From Oscillospiraceae bacterium (GTDB taxonomy: Bacteria > Bacillota > Clostridia > Oscillospirales > Oscillospiraceae): DNA of 23,917 nt. A program made the translations under genes and the position numbers. Every line of letters starts with the position of its first letter. The stretch's first letter is position 1. This document shows positions 14,685 through 22,263 of this stretch, piece by piece. The notes under the pieces were generated by a model. That model had not been told where the DNA came from. It saw only the letters and a program-made list of their open reading frames with translations, and ran no database searches. Location of the stretch: contig JAHHSE010000007.1 of the NCBI GenBank assembly GCA_020025395.1, positions 1 through 23,917 on the forward strand. Direction: 5' to 3'.

Positions 14685-14870
14685 ATGGCTAAGAAGTCTA
14701 TGATTTTGAAGCAGCAGAGAGCCCCCAAGTTCTCTACTCGTGCTTACAACCGGTGCAAGATCTGCGGCCGTCCCCACGCCTACCTGCGTGACTATGGAAT
14801 CTGCCGTATCTGCTTCCGCGAGCTGGCCTACAAGGGTCAAATTCCTGGAGTGAAGAAGGCGAGCTGGTAA
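14685..14870 (+). CDS. rpsZ: 30S ribosomal protein S14, type Z (zinc form)
   Basis: The 61-residue protein is the short, zinc-binding form of S14. The four ligands are Cys24, Cys27, Cys40 and Cys43 (CKIC and CRIC). It begins MAKKSMILKQQRAPKFSTRA and ends in GQIPGVKKASW, the diagnostic S14 terminus. Many Firmicutes carry a second, zinc-free S14 paralogue used under zinc limitation; whether this genome has one cannot be seen here. A 147-nt gap follows. Confidence 0.97.
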   Translation: MAKKSMILKQQRAPKFSTRAYNRCKICGRPHAYLRDYGICRICFRELAYKGQIPGVKKASW

Positions 14871-14993
14871 CACCAGCCCGCCTCTCCCCATGTTTTTGAA
14901 TAGATCCGCGCGTCCCATCACAGGGCGGTCAAAAGGTCGGCTTTCAGAGTCTGATACCTTGCCGTCTGACACGGGACCCAGAAAGGGACCCGT
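14863..14993 (+). promoter_or_regulatory. RNA hairpins in the rpsZ-rpsH gap
   Basis: GCTGGT (14863-14868) pairs with ACCAGC (14872-14877) across the rpsZ stop codon. Near the end of the gap, 14971-14979 pairs with 14985-14993 (ACGGG-A-CCC with GGG-A-CCCGT) around AGAAA, leaving one A-A mismatch. A weaker AAGGT/ACCTT pairing lies between. AAAAAGGAGG follows 6 bases later as the rpsH ribosome binding site. No T-tract or convincing promoter is visible. Because S8 controls the spc operon in Escherichia coli, feedback here is conceivable, but no S8 site was recognised. Confidence 0.45.
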
Positions 14994-15017
14994 AACCTAA
15001 AAAGGAGGTCAAAATCC

Positions 15018-15416
15018 ATGCATATCACAGATCCTATTGCGGATATGCTCACCCGCATCCGCAACGCAAACAACGCCAAGCATGACACCGTCGATGTGCC
15101 TGCTTCCAACATGAAGAAGAGCATTGCTCAGATTCTGCTGGACGAGGGCTATATCAAAAATTTCCAGCTCATCGACGATGGCACTCAGGGGGTCATCCGC
15201 ATCACCCTGAAGTACAACCCCGGCAAAGAGAAGGTCATCACCGGCCTTCGGCGTGTGTCCAAGCCCGGCCTTCGCGTTTACGCTGGGGCTGAGGAGCTTC
15301 CCCGTGTGCTCCGTGGTCTTGGCATCGCTATCATTTCCACATCCAAGGGCGTCATGACCGACAAAGCCGCGCGCAAGGCCAATGTCGGCGGTGAAGTCCT
15401 GGCTTTCGTGTGGTAA
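15018..15416 (+). CDS. rpsH: 30S ribosomal protein S8
   Basis: The 132-residue protein starts MHITDPIADMLTRIRNANNA and ends with the S8 motif STSKGVMTDKAARKANVGGE. S8 is a primary 16S rRNA binder and, in Escherichia coli, the translational repressor of the spc operon. It is preceded by an unusually large gap for this operon and a hairpin, with an AAAAAGGAGG ribosome binding site. Confidence 0.98.
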   Translation: MHITDPIADMLTRIRNANNAKHDTVDVPASNMKKSIAQILLDEGYIKNFQLIDDGTQGVIRITLKYNPGKEKVITGLRRVSKPGLRVYAGAEELPRVLRGLGIAIISTSKGVMTDKAARKANVGGEVLAFVW

Positions 15417-15429
15417 GGAGGTAACAGAG

Positions 15430-15978
15430 ATGTCTAGAATCGGAAGAATGCCCATCGCTGTTCCTGCCGGCGTGGAAGTCAAGATCGCTGATGGCAATGT
15501 GGTCACCGTGAAGGGTCCCAAGGGTACTCTGACCCAGAATCTGGCCCCCGCCATGACCATTCAGCAGGAGGGCAGCGAGATCCTGGTCACCCGTCCCAAC
15601 GACGAGAAGATCAACCGCTCTCTCCACGGCCTGACCCGTACGCTTCTGCACAACATGATCGTCGGTGTCACCGATGGCTTCAAGAAGGAGCTGGATGTGA
15701 ACGGTGTGGGTTATCGTGTTGCCAAGGAGGGGAAGAAGCTCGTGATGAACATCGGCTTCTCCCACCAGGTCATCATGGAAGAGCCTGATGGGATCACCAT
15801 CGAGGTTCCCAACCCCAACAAGATCGTGATCTCGGGTGCCAGCAAGCAGCAGGTCGGCCAGTTTGCCGCTGAAGTTCGTGAGAAACGGCCCCCGGAGCCT
15901 TATAAGGGCAAGGGCATTAAGTATACTGACGAGGTCATTCGCCGCAAGGAAGGCAAGACCGGCGCCAAGAAGAAATAA
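15430..15978 (+). CDS. rplF: 50S ribosomal protein L6
   Basis: The 182-residue protein begins MSRIGRMPIAVPAGVEVKIA and contains the second-domain signature near its end, EVREKRPPEPYKGKGIKY. L6 lies near the factor-binding site and the sarcin-ricin loop. The frame is open further upstream, but the ATG at 15430 has TAAGGAGG just before it and gives the standard L6 N-terminus. Confidence 0.98.
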   Translation: MSRIGRMPIAVPAGVEVKIADGNVVTVKGPKGTLTQNLAPAMTIQQEGSEILVTRPNDEKINRSLHGLTRTLLHNMIVGVTDGFKKELDVNGVGYRVAKEGKKLVMNIGFSHQVIMEEPDGITIEVPNPNKIVISGASKQQVGQFAAEVREKRPPEPYKGKGIKYTDEVIRRKEGKTGAKKK

Positions 15979-15992
15979 GGAGGTGTGTCGCA

Positions 15993-16352
15993 ATGATTAA
16001 GAGACCTGATACCAACGCTCAGCGCATCCGCCGTCATAAGCGTGTCCGCGGGAAGATCGCCGGCACGCCCGAGCGTCCCCGCCTGGATGTATTCCGCAGC
16101 GCTTCCAACATTTACGCCCAGATCATCGACGATGTGAACGGTGTGACCCTGGTGGCTGCTTCTTCCCTGGAGAAGGGCTTTGACGGCTCCGGCACCAAGA
16201 CAGAATCCGCCAAGAGGGTGGGTCTGGCCGTGGCCGAGCGTGCCAAGGCCAAGGGCATTGAGACTGTCGTGTTCGACCGTGGCGGATATGTTTACCACGG
16301 CCGTGTGCAGGCTCTTGCCGAAGGCGCCCGCGAGGGCGGCCTGCAGTTCTAA
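15993..16352 (+). CDS. rplR: 50S ribosomal protein L18
   Basis: The 119-residue protein carries the L18 features RHKRVRGKIAGTPERPRLDV, FRSASNIYAQIIDDVNGVTL and the C-terminal DRGGYVYHGRVQALAEGARE. L18 binds 5S rRNA together with L5 and L25 in the central protuberance. AAGGAGG precedes the start, 14 bases after rplF. Normal length and position. Confidence 0.98.
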   Translation: MIKRPDTNAQRIRRHKRVRGKIAGTPERPRLDVFRSASNIYAQIIDDVNGVTLVAASSLEKGFDGSGTKTESAKRVGLAVAERAKAKGIETVVFDRGGYVYHGRVQALAEGAREGGLQF

Positions 16353-16368
16353 GGGAGGAGGAAACACA

Positions 16369-16869
16369 ATGGCTAGATTTGAAAGAGAGCAGAGCGAGTT
16401 TAACGAGAAGCTGGTTGCTCTGAACCGTGTCAGCAAGACCGTCAAGGGCGGTCGTATCTTCAAGTTCGCCGCCCTCATGGTGGTGGGCGATGAGAAGGGC
16501 AATGTGGGCTATGGCCTGGGCAAGGCCGCCGAGGTTCCCGAGGCCATTCGCAAGGGCATTGAGGATGCCAAGAAGAACATGATCCATGTGACCATGTCCG
16601 GCACCACCATCCCTCACGAGATCACAGGTGAGTTCGGCGCCGGCCGCGTGCTCCTCAAGCCCGCTGCCGCCGGTACCGGTGTCATCGCCGGCGGTCCTGT
16701 CCGTGCGGTCCTTGAGGCGGCCGGCATTAAGGATATCCGTACCAAGTGCCTGCGCTCCAACAACCCTCAGAATGTGGTTGCCGCTACCTTTGAGGGTCTG
16801 AAGGCTCTTCGCGGACCGGCTGAGGTCGCCAAGGTCCGCGGGAAGAGCGTGGAAGAAATTTTGGGTTAA
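16369..16869 (+). CDS. rpsE: 30S ribosomal protein S5
   Basis: The 166-residue protein has the S5 double-stranded RNA-binding motif (KTVKGGRIFKFAALMVVGDE, then GNVGYGLGKAAEVPEAIRKG) and a C-terminal domain with RTKCLRSNNPQNVVAATFEG. S5 sits at the mRNA entrance with S3 and S4 and affects decoding accuracy and spectinomycin sensitivity. The reading frame extends upstream over rplR, but ATG 16369 follows GGGAGGAGG and yields the normal start MARFEREQSEFNEKLVALN. Confidence 0.98.
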   Translation: MARFEREQSEFNEKLVALNRVSKTVKGGRIFKFAALMVVGDEKGNVGYGLGKAAEVPEAIRKGIEDAKKNMIHVTMSGTTIPHEITGEFGAGRVLLKPAAAGTGVIAGGPVRAVLEAAGIKDIRTKCLRSNNPQNVVAATFEGLKALRGPAEVAKVRGKSVEEILG

Positions 16870-16885
16870 GGAGGGCTTTTGAACC

Positions 16886-17068
16886 ATGGCTAACATGAAT
16901 ATCAAGCTGATCAAGAGCCTGAATGGCCGGATCGCAAAGCATAAGGCGACCGCCGAGGCTCTGGGGCTCCGCCGTATCGGCGACACCACTGTCCAGCCCG
17001 ACAATGCCGCCACCCGCGGCAAGATCGCCAGCATCGGTTACCTTCTCCAGGTCACCGAGGAAAAGTAA
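16886..17068 (+). CDS. rpmD: 50S ribosomal protein L30
   Basis: The 60-residue protein shows the L30 pattern: NIKLIKSLNGRIAKHKATAE, ALGLRRIGDTTVQPDNAATR and a short C-terminus GYLLQVTEEK. Not all bacteria keep L30; here it is intact between rpsE and rplO as in Bacillus. A GGAGGG lies about 10 bases before the ATG. Confidence 0.97.
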   Translation: MANMNIKLIKSLNGRIAKHKATAEALGLRRIGDTTVQPDNAATRGKIASIGYLLQVTEEK

Positions 17069-17081
17069 GGAGGTGCGCGAT

Positions 17082-17522
17082 ATGAATCTGCATGAACTCT
17101 CTCCCGCGCCCGGCTCCAATCCCAAGGCTTTTCGCAAGGGTCGGGGCAACGGTTCCGGGAACGGAAAGACGGCCGGCCGGGGACAGAAGGGCCAGTGGTC
17201 CCGTTCCGGCGGCGGTGTCCGTGTTGGCTTTGAAGGCGGTCAGATGCCTCTGGTCCGCCGTCTGCCCAAGCGCGGTTTCAACAACATTTTTGCAAAGCCC
17301 CTGGAGGCCATCAATGTGGCTTCCCTGAATAAATTTGAAGACGGCGCCACCGTCAATGTCTGCGATCTGCTGGAAAAGGGTATCCTCTCCAAGTGTGAGT
17401 ACGGCGTGAAGGTGCTTGGCAATGGTGAACTTACCAAAAAGCTCACTGTGCGCGCTACCGCGTTCTCCGCCTCTGCCAAGGAGAAGATCGAGAAGGCAGG
17501 CGGGAAGGCGGAGGTGGTCTAA
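17082..17522 (+). CDS. rplO: 50S ribosomal protein L15
   Basis: The 146-residue protein begins MNLHELSPAPGSNPKAFRKG and has the Gly/Arg-rich N-terminal extension GRGNGSGNGKTAGRGQKGQ that threads into 23S rRNA, then GFEGGQMPLVRRLPKRGFNN. The start at 17082 follows AAGGAGG and gives the canonical end; the frame is open further upstream over rpmD. The TAA stop is directly followed by the GTG start of secY with no spacer, so the two should be coupled. Confidence 0.98.
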   Translation: MNLHELSPAPGSNPKAFRKGRGNGSGNGKTAGRGQKGQWSRSGGGVRVGFEGGQMPLVRRLPKRGFNNIFAKPLEAINVASLNKFEDGATVNVCDLLEKGILSKCEYGVKVLGNGELTKKLTVRATAFSASAKEKIEKAGGKAEVV

Positions 17523-18893
17523 GTGCTCGAGACCGTCCGCAATGCCTGGAAGGTACCTGAGCTGAGAAAGAAGATTTACTTTACCATCTTTGCTCTGCTT
17601 ATTTTCCGGATCGGCGCTGTGATTCCCGTCCCATACATCAACAAGGATGCTTTGGGCGCGTATCTGAACAGCATGAGCGGCACCATCTTTGGCCTGATTA
17701 ACGCCATGAGCGGCAATGCCTTTGCCATGGCTACCATCTTTGCTCTCTCCATCCAGCCCTATATCAACAGCTCCATTATCATCCAGCTGCTGACCGTGGC
17801 GATCCCCGCTCTGGAGCGGATCGCCAAGGAGGGGGGAGAAGAGGGGAAGAAAAAGATCGCCTCTATCACTCGTTATACCACGGTGGCCATCGCCCTGCTT
17901 CAGGGGTTCGGCTACTTCACCATGATGCGCAGCTACAACCTCCTCAATACCGGGGATGTTCCCATGATCTGGGTGGGCCTGGTCATTGTCCTCTGCTTCA
18001 CCGCCGGCTCCGCCTTTCTCATGTGGCTGGGGGAGCAGATCACGGAGTTCGGTATCGGAAACGGCATCTCCATTATTCTGTTTGCGGGAATTGTGGGCCG
18101 CATCCCCTATGCTGTGGCCAATATGTACAATGGTGTGCAGTCCTGGCTCAGCCGTATGCCCGTGGAGCAGTACACCGAGCTTGGCTGGGGCGCACAGGAG
18201 ATCCGTTCCTATGAGAAGACCCTTCTCCACCCCGCTATGGTCCCCGTGATCGTCCTGGGTGCCCTGGCTCTGGTGGTCTTCATTGTCTTCATCACAAACT
18301 CGGAACGCCGGATCCCCGTCCAGTACGCCAAGCGGATGGTGGGGCGGAAGATGTACGGAGGCCAGTCCAGCCACATTCCTCTGAAGGTGAATATGAGCGG
18401 CGTGATGCCCATTATTTTCGCCCAGTCCATTGCTTCTTTGCCCGCCACCATTGGTACCTTCCTGGGCAAGACCAAGGACTCGGAGGGCTTCTGGGGCGGA
18501 TTCCTCACCGTGTTTGATTCCAACGCCCCCCTCTATATCCTCATCTATTTCCTGCTCATCCTGGGCTTCAGCTATTTTTACTCGGCCATTCAGTTCAATC
18601 CGGTGGAAATCTCCAACAATCTGAAGAAGAACGGCGGCTTTGTCCCCGGGTTCCGTCCCGGCAAGCCCACCGGAGACTTCATTGCCAAGGTGCTCAATAA
18701 GATCACCCTGTTTGGAGCCATTTTCCTCTCCGTCATCGCCATTCTGCCTATCGTCACCGGCAACCTGAGCGGTATGTCCGCCCTGGGAATCGGCGGCACC
18801 TCAGTCATCATTGTGGTTGGCGTTGCGCTGGAGACCGTCAAGAACATGGAAGCTCAGATGATGATGCGTCACTACAAGGGCTTCCTTGAGTAA
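17523..18893 (+). CDS. secY: Preprotein translocase subunit SecY
   Basis: This 456-residue channel-forming protein of the Sec translocon has about ten membrane segments. It begins MLETVRNAWKVPELRKKIYF and includes family blocks such as FALSIQPYINSSIIIQLL (plug and TM2 region), LGEQITEFGIGNGISIILFAG and FYSAIQFNPVEISNNLKKNG near the cytosolic loop. Translation starts with GTG at 17523, immediately after the rplO stop; GGAGG at 17510-17514, inside rplO, is the ribosome binding site. Start codon and placement suggest level setting relative to the ribosomal proteins (inference). Confidence 0.98.
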   Translation: MLETVRNAWKVPELRKKIYFTIFALLIFRIGAVIPVPYINKDALGAYLNSMSGTIFGLINAMSGNAFAMATIFALSIQPYINSSIIIQLLTVAIPALERIAKEGGEEGKKKIASITRYTTVAIALLQGFGYFTMMRSYNLLNTGDVPMIWVGLVIVLCFTAGSAFLMWLGEQITEFGIGNGISIILFAGIVGRIPYAVANMYNGVQSWLSRMPVEQYTELGWGAQEIRSYEKTLLHPAMVPVIVLGALALVVFIVFITNSERRIPVQYAKRMVGRKMYGGQSSHIPLKVNMSGVMPIIFAQSIASLPATIGTFLGKTKDSEGFWGGFLTVFDSNAPLYILIYFLLILGFSYFYSAIQFNPVEISNNLKKNGGFVPGFRPGKPTGDFIAKVLNKITLFGAIFLSVIAILPIVTGNLSGMSALGIGGTSVIIVVGVALETVKNMEAQMMMRHYKGFLE

Positions 18894-18905
18894 GGAGTGA
18901 TTGGA

Positions 18906-19538
18906 ATGAAACTGATTTTGCTGGGCCCTCCGGGGGCCGGAAAGGGCACCCAGGCAGACATTCTCAGTCAGAAGCTTGACATTCCCACCATCTCAACGGG
19001 AAATATTCTCCGTGCCGCCGTGAAGGAGGGCACCGAGATCGGCCTGAAGGCCAAGTCCTTTATGGACGCCGGTCAGCTGGTCCCTGATGAGGTCATCATC
19101 GGGATTGTGGCGGAACGGCTGCAAAAGCCGGATTGCAACAGAGGCTTTATCCTGGATGGCGTGCCCCGCACGCTGGCTCAGGCCGAGGCCATGGAGCAGA
19201 GCGGCATCCAGTTTGACGCCGTCATTTCTCTGGAAGTCTCCGATGAGGAGATCGTGGGCCGTATGTCCGGACGCCGGGCCTGCACGGCCTGCGGAGCCAC
19301 CTATCATGTGGTGGCTGCCCCCTCCAGGACCGAAGGGGTGTGTGACAAGTGCGGCGCCGAGCTGGTCCAGCGGGCGGATGATAAGCCGGAGACCGTGCTG
19401 AGCCGCCTGAAGGTGTATCACTCCGAGACCGCTCCCCTGGTGCAGTTCTATCAGGAGCGTGGAATTTTGAAGCCGGTGGCCAATCAGCCGACCATCGAAG
19501 CCACCACCGCAGAAGTTCTCAAGGCATTGGGGATGTGA
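18906..19538 (+). CDS. adk: Adenylate kinase, zinc LID type
   Basis: The 210-residue enzyme interconverts ATP plus AMP with two ADP. The P-loop GPPGAGKGT is at 7-15. The long LID domain carries four cysteines, Cys126/Cys129 (CTAC) and Cys146/Cys149 (CDKC), the zinc-binding form common in Gram-positives. The AMP-site motif reads LDGVPRT at 83-89 where most homologues have LDGFPRT. The ATG at 18906 was chosen because AAGGAG (18892-18897) stands 8 bases before it; a GTG at 18897 lies inside that ribosome binding site. It sits between secY and map as in Bacillus. Confidence 0.97.
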   Translation: MKLILLGPPGAGKGTQADILSQKLDIPTISTGNILRAAVKEGTEIGLKAKSFMDAGQLVPDEVIIGIVAERLQKPDCNRGFILDGVPRTLAQAEAMEQSGIQFDAVISLEVSDEEIVGRMSGRRACTACGATYHVVAAPSRTEGVCDKCGAELVQRADDKPETVLSRLKVYHSETAPLVQFYQERGILKPVANQPTIEATTAEVLKALGM

Positions 19539-19542
19539 TTTC

Positions 19543-20304
19543 ATGGAGCTCATTTCGGTCAAGTCTCCCAGAGAATGGGAGCATATGAGAAAGGCCGGAC
19601 GAATCACCGCAGCTGCCCGAAAGCTGGCAGGAGAGATGGTAGAGCCCGGCATCACAACCCTGGAGATTGATAAGGAAGTCCGTAAGTTCATCAAGAGTCA
19701 CAAGGCAGTCCCATCCTTTCTGGGGTACGGCGGATTTCCCGCCGCGGCCTGCATCTCGGTGAACGAAGTGGTCATCCATGGGATTCCCGACCATCGTAAG
19801 CTCAAGGAGGGCGACATCGTCAGCATTGACGTGGGCGCCTTCATCGACGGCTTTCATGGCGACTGCGCCGCCACCTTCCCCTGCGGGAAGGTGAGCGATG
19901 AGGCGCTCAGGCTCATCCAAGTAACGGAGCAGAGCTTTTGGGAAGGTGTCAGCATGGCCAGAGAGGGAAACCGTGTATCCGACATTTCCCACGCCGTTCA
20001 GCAGTATGCGGAAGGGCATGGCTGCGGCGTGGTGCGGTCCTTTGTAGGGCATGGTGTTGGCACCAGGCTCCATGAGGCACCTGAGGTGCCCAACTTCGGC
20101 CCCGCGGGCCATGGTCCCCGCCTGATGAAAGGCATGACCCTGGCCGTGGAGCCTATGATCACCGCCGGCCATTGGGAGGTCCGGGTCCTTGCAGACAAAT
20201 GGACCACCGTAACCGTCGACGGGTCTCTCGCCGCGCATTATGAAAACTCGATCCTTATCACCGACGGTGAGCCGGAGATCCTCACTGTGGCGGAGGGGCT
20301 TTGA
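19543..20304 (+). CDS. map: Type I methionine aminopeptidase
   Basis: The 253-residue enzyme removes initiator methionine from new proteins. The five metal ligands are all visible: Asp96 and Asp107 (SIDVGAFIDGFHGDCAATF), His170 (SFVGHGVGTRLHEAP), Glu203 (AVEPMI) and Glu234 (YENSILIT). His79 in VVIHG is the substrate-binding histidine. It starts 4 bases after adk with only a weak GGGGAT ribosome binding site, so coupling to adk is likely. A KOW-domain gene often found between map and infA in Bacillus is absent here. Confidence 0.97.
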   Translation: MELISVKSPREWEHMRKAGRITAAARKLAGEMVEPGITTLEIDKEVRKFIKSHKAVPSFLGYGGFPAAACISVNEVVIHGIPDHRKLKEGDIVSIDVGAFIDGFHGDCAATFPCGKVSDEALRLIQVTEQSFWEGVSMAREGNRVSDISHAVQQYAEGHGCGVVRSFVGHGVGTRLHEAPEVPNFGPAGHGPRLMKGMTLAVEPMITAGHWEVRVLADKWTTVTVDGSLAAHYENSILITDGEPEILTVAEGL

Positions 20305-20350
20305 GTCCCGCCGCCCGCCGGGTCCGGCAGCACCGCAAGGAGGTAGCAAT

Positions 20351-20569
20351 TTGGCAAAAGACGATATGATCGAAGTGGAAGGCGTGGTCGTGGAATCCCT
20401 TCCCAATACCACATTTCGTGTGGATATTGGCAAAGGCCACATCATCCTCGCCCACATCTCGGGTAAACTCAGAATGAATTTTATCCGTATCCTCCCCGGG
20501 GATAAGGTGACCATTCAGATGTCACCTTATGACCTCACCAGAGGACGGATTACCTGGAGATCCAAATAA
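20351..20569 (+). CDS. infA: Translation initiation factor IF-1 (TTG start)
   Basis: IF-1 binds the A site during initiation. Starting at TTG 20351 gives exactly the family length of 72 residues with the normal N-terminus (M)AKDDMIEVEGVVVESLPNTT, then FRVDIGKGHIILAHISGKLR and GDKVTIQMSPYDLTRGRITW of the OB fold. AAGGAGG at 20337-20343 lies 7 bases before the TTG. The first ATG downstream (20366) would remove five conserved residues and has poorer spacing, so TTG is the likely start. Confidence 0.95.
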   Translation: MAKDDMIEVEGVVVESLPNTTFRVDIGKGHIILAHISGKLRMNFIRILPGDKVTIQMSPYDLTRGRITWRSK

Positions 20570-20591
20570 GGAGCTCCGACCCCATCAACGA

Positions 20592-20627
20592 CCGGCGGAC
20601 GAGGGGCCTTGCCCCCGTCCCCGCCGG
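20592..20627 (+). promoter_or_regulatory. GC-rich hairpin between infA and rpmJ
   Basis: The arm at 20592-20606 pairs with 20612-20627 around CCTTG, with a two-base bulge on the 3' side and one A-C mismatch. It has no T-tract and lies 31 bases before rpmJ, so it is more likely a processing, stability or translational element than a terminator. It contains the GGCGGAC 7-mer seen in other hairpins of this window. Confidence 0.5.
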
Positions 20628-20657
20628 GGCCATCAGGCTTACAGGAGGTTAACTGTT

Positions 20658-20771
20658 ATGAAAGTCAGACCGTCCGTGAAGCCCATGTGCGAGAAGTGCA
20701 AGATCATTAAGCGCAAGGGCAAGGTCATGGTAATTTGCGAAAACCCCAAGCATAAGCAGAGACAAGGTTAA
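20658..20771 (+). CDS. rpmJ: 50S ribosomal protein L36, zinc-ribbon form
   Basis: The 37-residue protein is the classic short L36: MKVRPSVKPMCEKCKIIKRK, then VMVICENPKHKQRQG. The ligand set Cys11, Cys14, Cys27 and His32 forms the zinc ribbon. ACAGGAGG precedes the ATG. It lies between infA and rpsM as expected. Confidence 0.97.
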   Translation: MKVRPSVKPMCEKCKIIKRKGKVMVICENPKHKQRQG

Positions 20772-20791
20772 CATGGAGGTGTTTCAGTAAT

Positions 20792-21160
20792 ATGGCACGT
20801 ATTGCCGGCATTGACCTGCCGAAGGATAAGAGAGTCGAAATCGGCCTCACCTATATTTACGGCATTGGGCGCACCAGCGCCAACCAGATCCTCAAGGAGG
20901 CGGGCATCAGCCCCGATGTCCGGGTGAAGGATCTCACCGAAGACGATGAGGCCAAGCTGCGTGAAGTGATTGGCCGCTCCTATGTGGTGGAGGGCGACCT
21001 GCGTCGGAACACCGCTATGGACATTAAGCGCCTGACCGAAATTGGCTGCTACCGTGGTATGCGTCACCGTAAGGGACTGCCTGTCCGCGGTCAGCGCAGC
21101 AAGACAAACGCCCGTACCCGCAAGGGACCCAAGCGTACTGTCGCCAATAAGAAGAAGTAA
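20792..21160 (+). CDS. rpsM: 30S ribosomal protein S13
   Basis: The 122-residue protein starts MARIAGIDLPKDKRVEIGLT with the helix-two-turn-helix segment IYGIGRTSANQILKEAGI, then the C-terminal RGLPVRGQ-like block (RKGLPVRGQRSKTNARTRKG) that contacts P-site tRNA. GGAGG stands about 12 bases before the ATG, a little farther than for its neighbours. First gene of the alpha-operon part. Confidence 0.98.
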   Translation: MARIAGIDLPKDKRVEIGLTYIYGIGRTSANQILKEAGISPDVRVKDLTEDDEAKLREVIGRSYVVEGDLRRNTAMDIKRLTEIGCYRGMRHRKGLPVRGQRSKTNARTRKGPKRTVANKKK

Positions 21161-21175
21161 GGAGGGAAGAGGAAT

Positions 21176-21571
21176 ATGGCCGCTAACGCAAAGAAAGTTG
21201 TCCGCCGTCGCCGCGAACGCAAGAACATTGAGAAGGGCGCTGTGCATATCCGCTCTTCCTTTAACAACACCATGGTCACTGTGACCGATACACAGGGCAA
21301 TGCCCTGTCCTGGGCCTCCTCCGGCGGTCTGGGGTTCCGTGGTTCCCGGAAGTCCACCCCCTTTGCCGCTCAGACCGCTGCCGAAACCGCCGCCAAGGCT
21401 GCCATGGAGCACGGACTCAAGAGCGTCGAGGTGTATGTCAAGGGACCCGGCGCCGGCCGTGAGGCCGCTATCCGCGCTCTGCAGGCCGTGGGACTGGAGG
21501 TCACCCTGATTAAGGATGTGACCCCCATTCCCCACAATGGCTGCCGTCCGCCCAAGCGTCGCCGCGTGTAA
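21176..21571 (+). CDS. rpsK: 30S ribosomal protein S11
   Basis: The 131-residue protein has a basic N-terminus, then VHIRSSFNNTMVTVTDTQGN, GFRGSRKSTPFAAQTAAETA and the C-terminal TPIPHNGCRPPKRRRV. S11 forms part of the platform lining the E site. AAGGAGGG precedes the start 15 bases after rpsM. Normal length. Confidence 0.98.
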   Translation: MAANAKKVVRRRRERKNIEKGAVHIRSSFNNTMVTVTDTQGNALSWASSGGLGFRGSRKSTPFAAQTAAETAAKAAMEHGLKSVEVYVKGPGAGREAAIRALQAVGLEVTLIKDVTPIPHNGCRPPKRRRV

Positions 21572-21589
21572 GAGAAGGAGGAAGAATCA

Positions 21590-22189
21590 ATGGCAAAGAA
21601 TATGCAGCCCATTGCCAAGCGCTGCCGTGCGCTGGGCATTTCTCCTGCCGTCATGGGCTATGCCAAGAAGGAGAGCAACCGCAATCCTGGCGGACAGATG
21701 AGAAAGAAGAAGAGCGAATACGCCCTGCAGCTCACCGAAAAGCAGAAGGTTAAGTTCGTTTACGGTATCCTGGAGAAGCAGTTCCACTCCTATTATGAAA
21801 AGGCCTCCAGAATGTCCGGCAAGACCGGTGAGAATCTGCTGATTCTGGTGGAGCGTCGTCTGGACAATGTGGTGTTCCGTCTGGGATACGCCATGACCCG
21901 CCGTGAGGCCCGCCAGATGACCACCCATGGTCACTTCACGGTGAATGGGAAAAAGGTGGATATCCCCTCTTACCTGGTGAAGCCCGGTGATGTGATCGAA
22001 ATGAAGGAAGACAGCCGTAAGGTGGAGAGATTTAAGGCTTCCCTGGAGGCCAACGGTTTCCGTAAGCCTCCCCAGTGGCTGGAGTTCGATAAGAACACCA
22101 TGGCTGCCAAGGTGGTCGCCATGCCCACCCGTGCCGATATCGATATGCCCATCGAGGAGCACCTCATCGTCGAGCTGTACTCCAAGTAA
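21590..22189 (+). CDS. rpsD: 30S ribosomal protein S4, cysteine-free form
   Basis: The 199-residue protein belongs to the zinc-independent S4 type: the N-terminus (QPIAKRCRALGISPAVMGYA) has a single cysteine and no zinc knuckle. The S4 RNA-binding domain is clear (LLILVERRLDNVVFRLGYAM, then TRREARQMTTHGHFTVNGKK). S4 nucleates 30S assembly and in Escherichia coli represses the alpha operon. The gene lies between rpsK and rpoA, as in enterobacteria and many clostridia but unlike Bacillus subtilis, where rpsD is elsewhere. Confidence 0.97.
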   Translation: MAKNMQPIAKRCRALGISPAVMGYAKKESNRNPGGQMRKKKSEYALQLTEKQKVKFVYGILEKQFHSYYEKASRMSGKTGENLLILVERRLDNVVFRLGYAMTRREARQMTTHGHFTVNGKKVDIPSYLVKPGDVIEMKEDSRKVERFKASLEANGFRKPPQWLEFDKNTMAAKVVAMPTRADIDMPIEEHLIVELYSK

Positions 22190-22263
22190 TCGGTCCCTCG
22201 ATTCCACAGCTATCAACCACGCGGTGGGGAAGGTCCTCACTGCCGACCGAAGGAGGGTAACCT

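Noticed and set aside
17052..18374. Minus-strand frame of 440 codons opposite rplO and secY
   Set aside because: Composition is rich in His, Asp and Gly as expected for the complement of membrane-protein codons; no family resemblance and no upstream signals.
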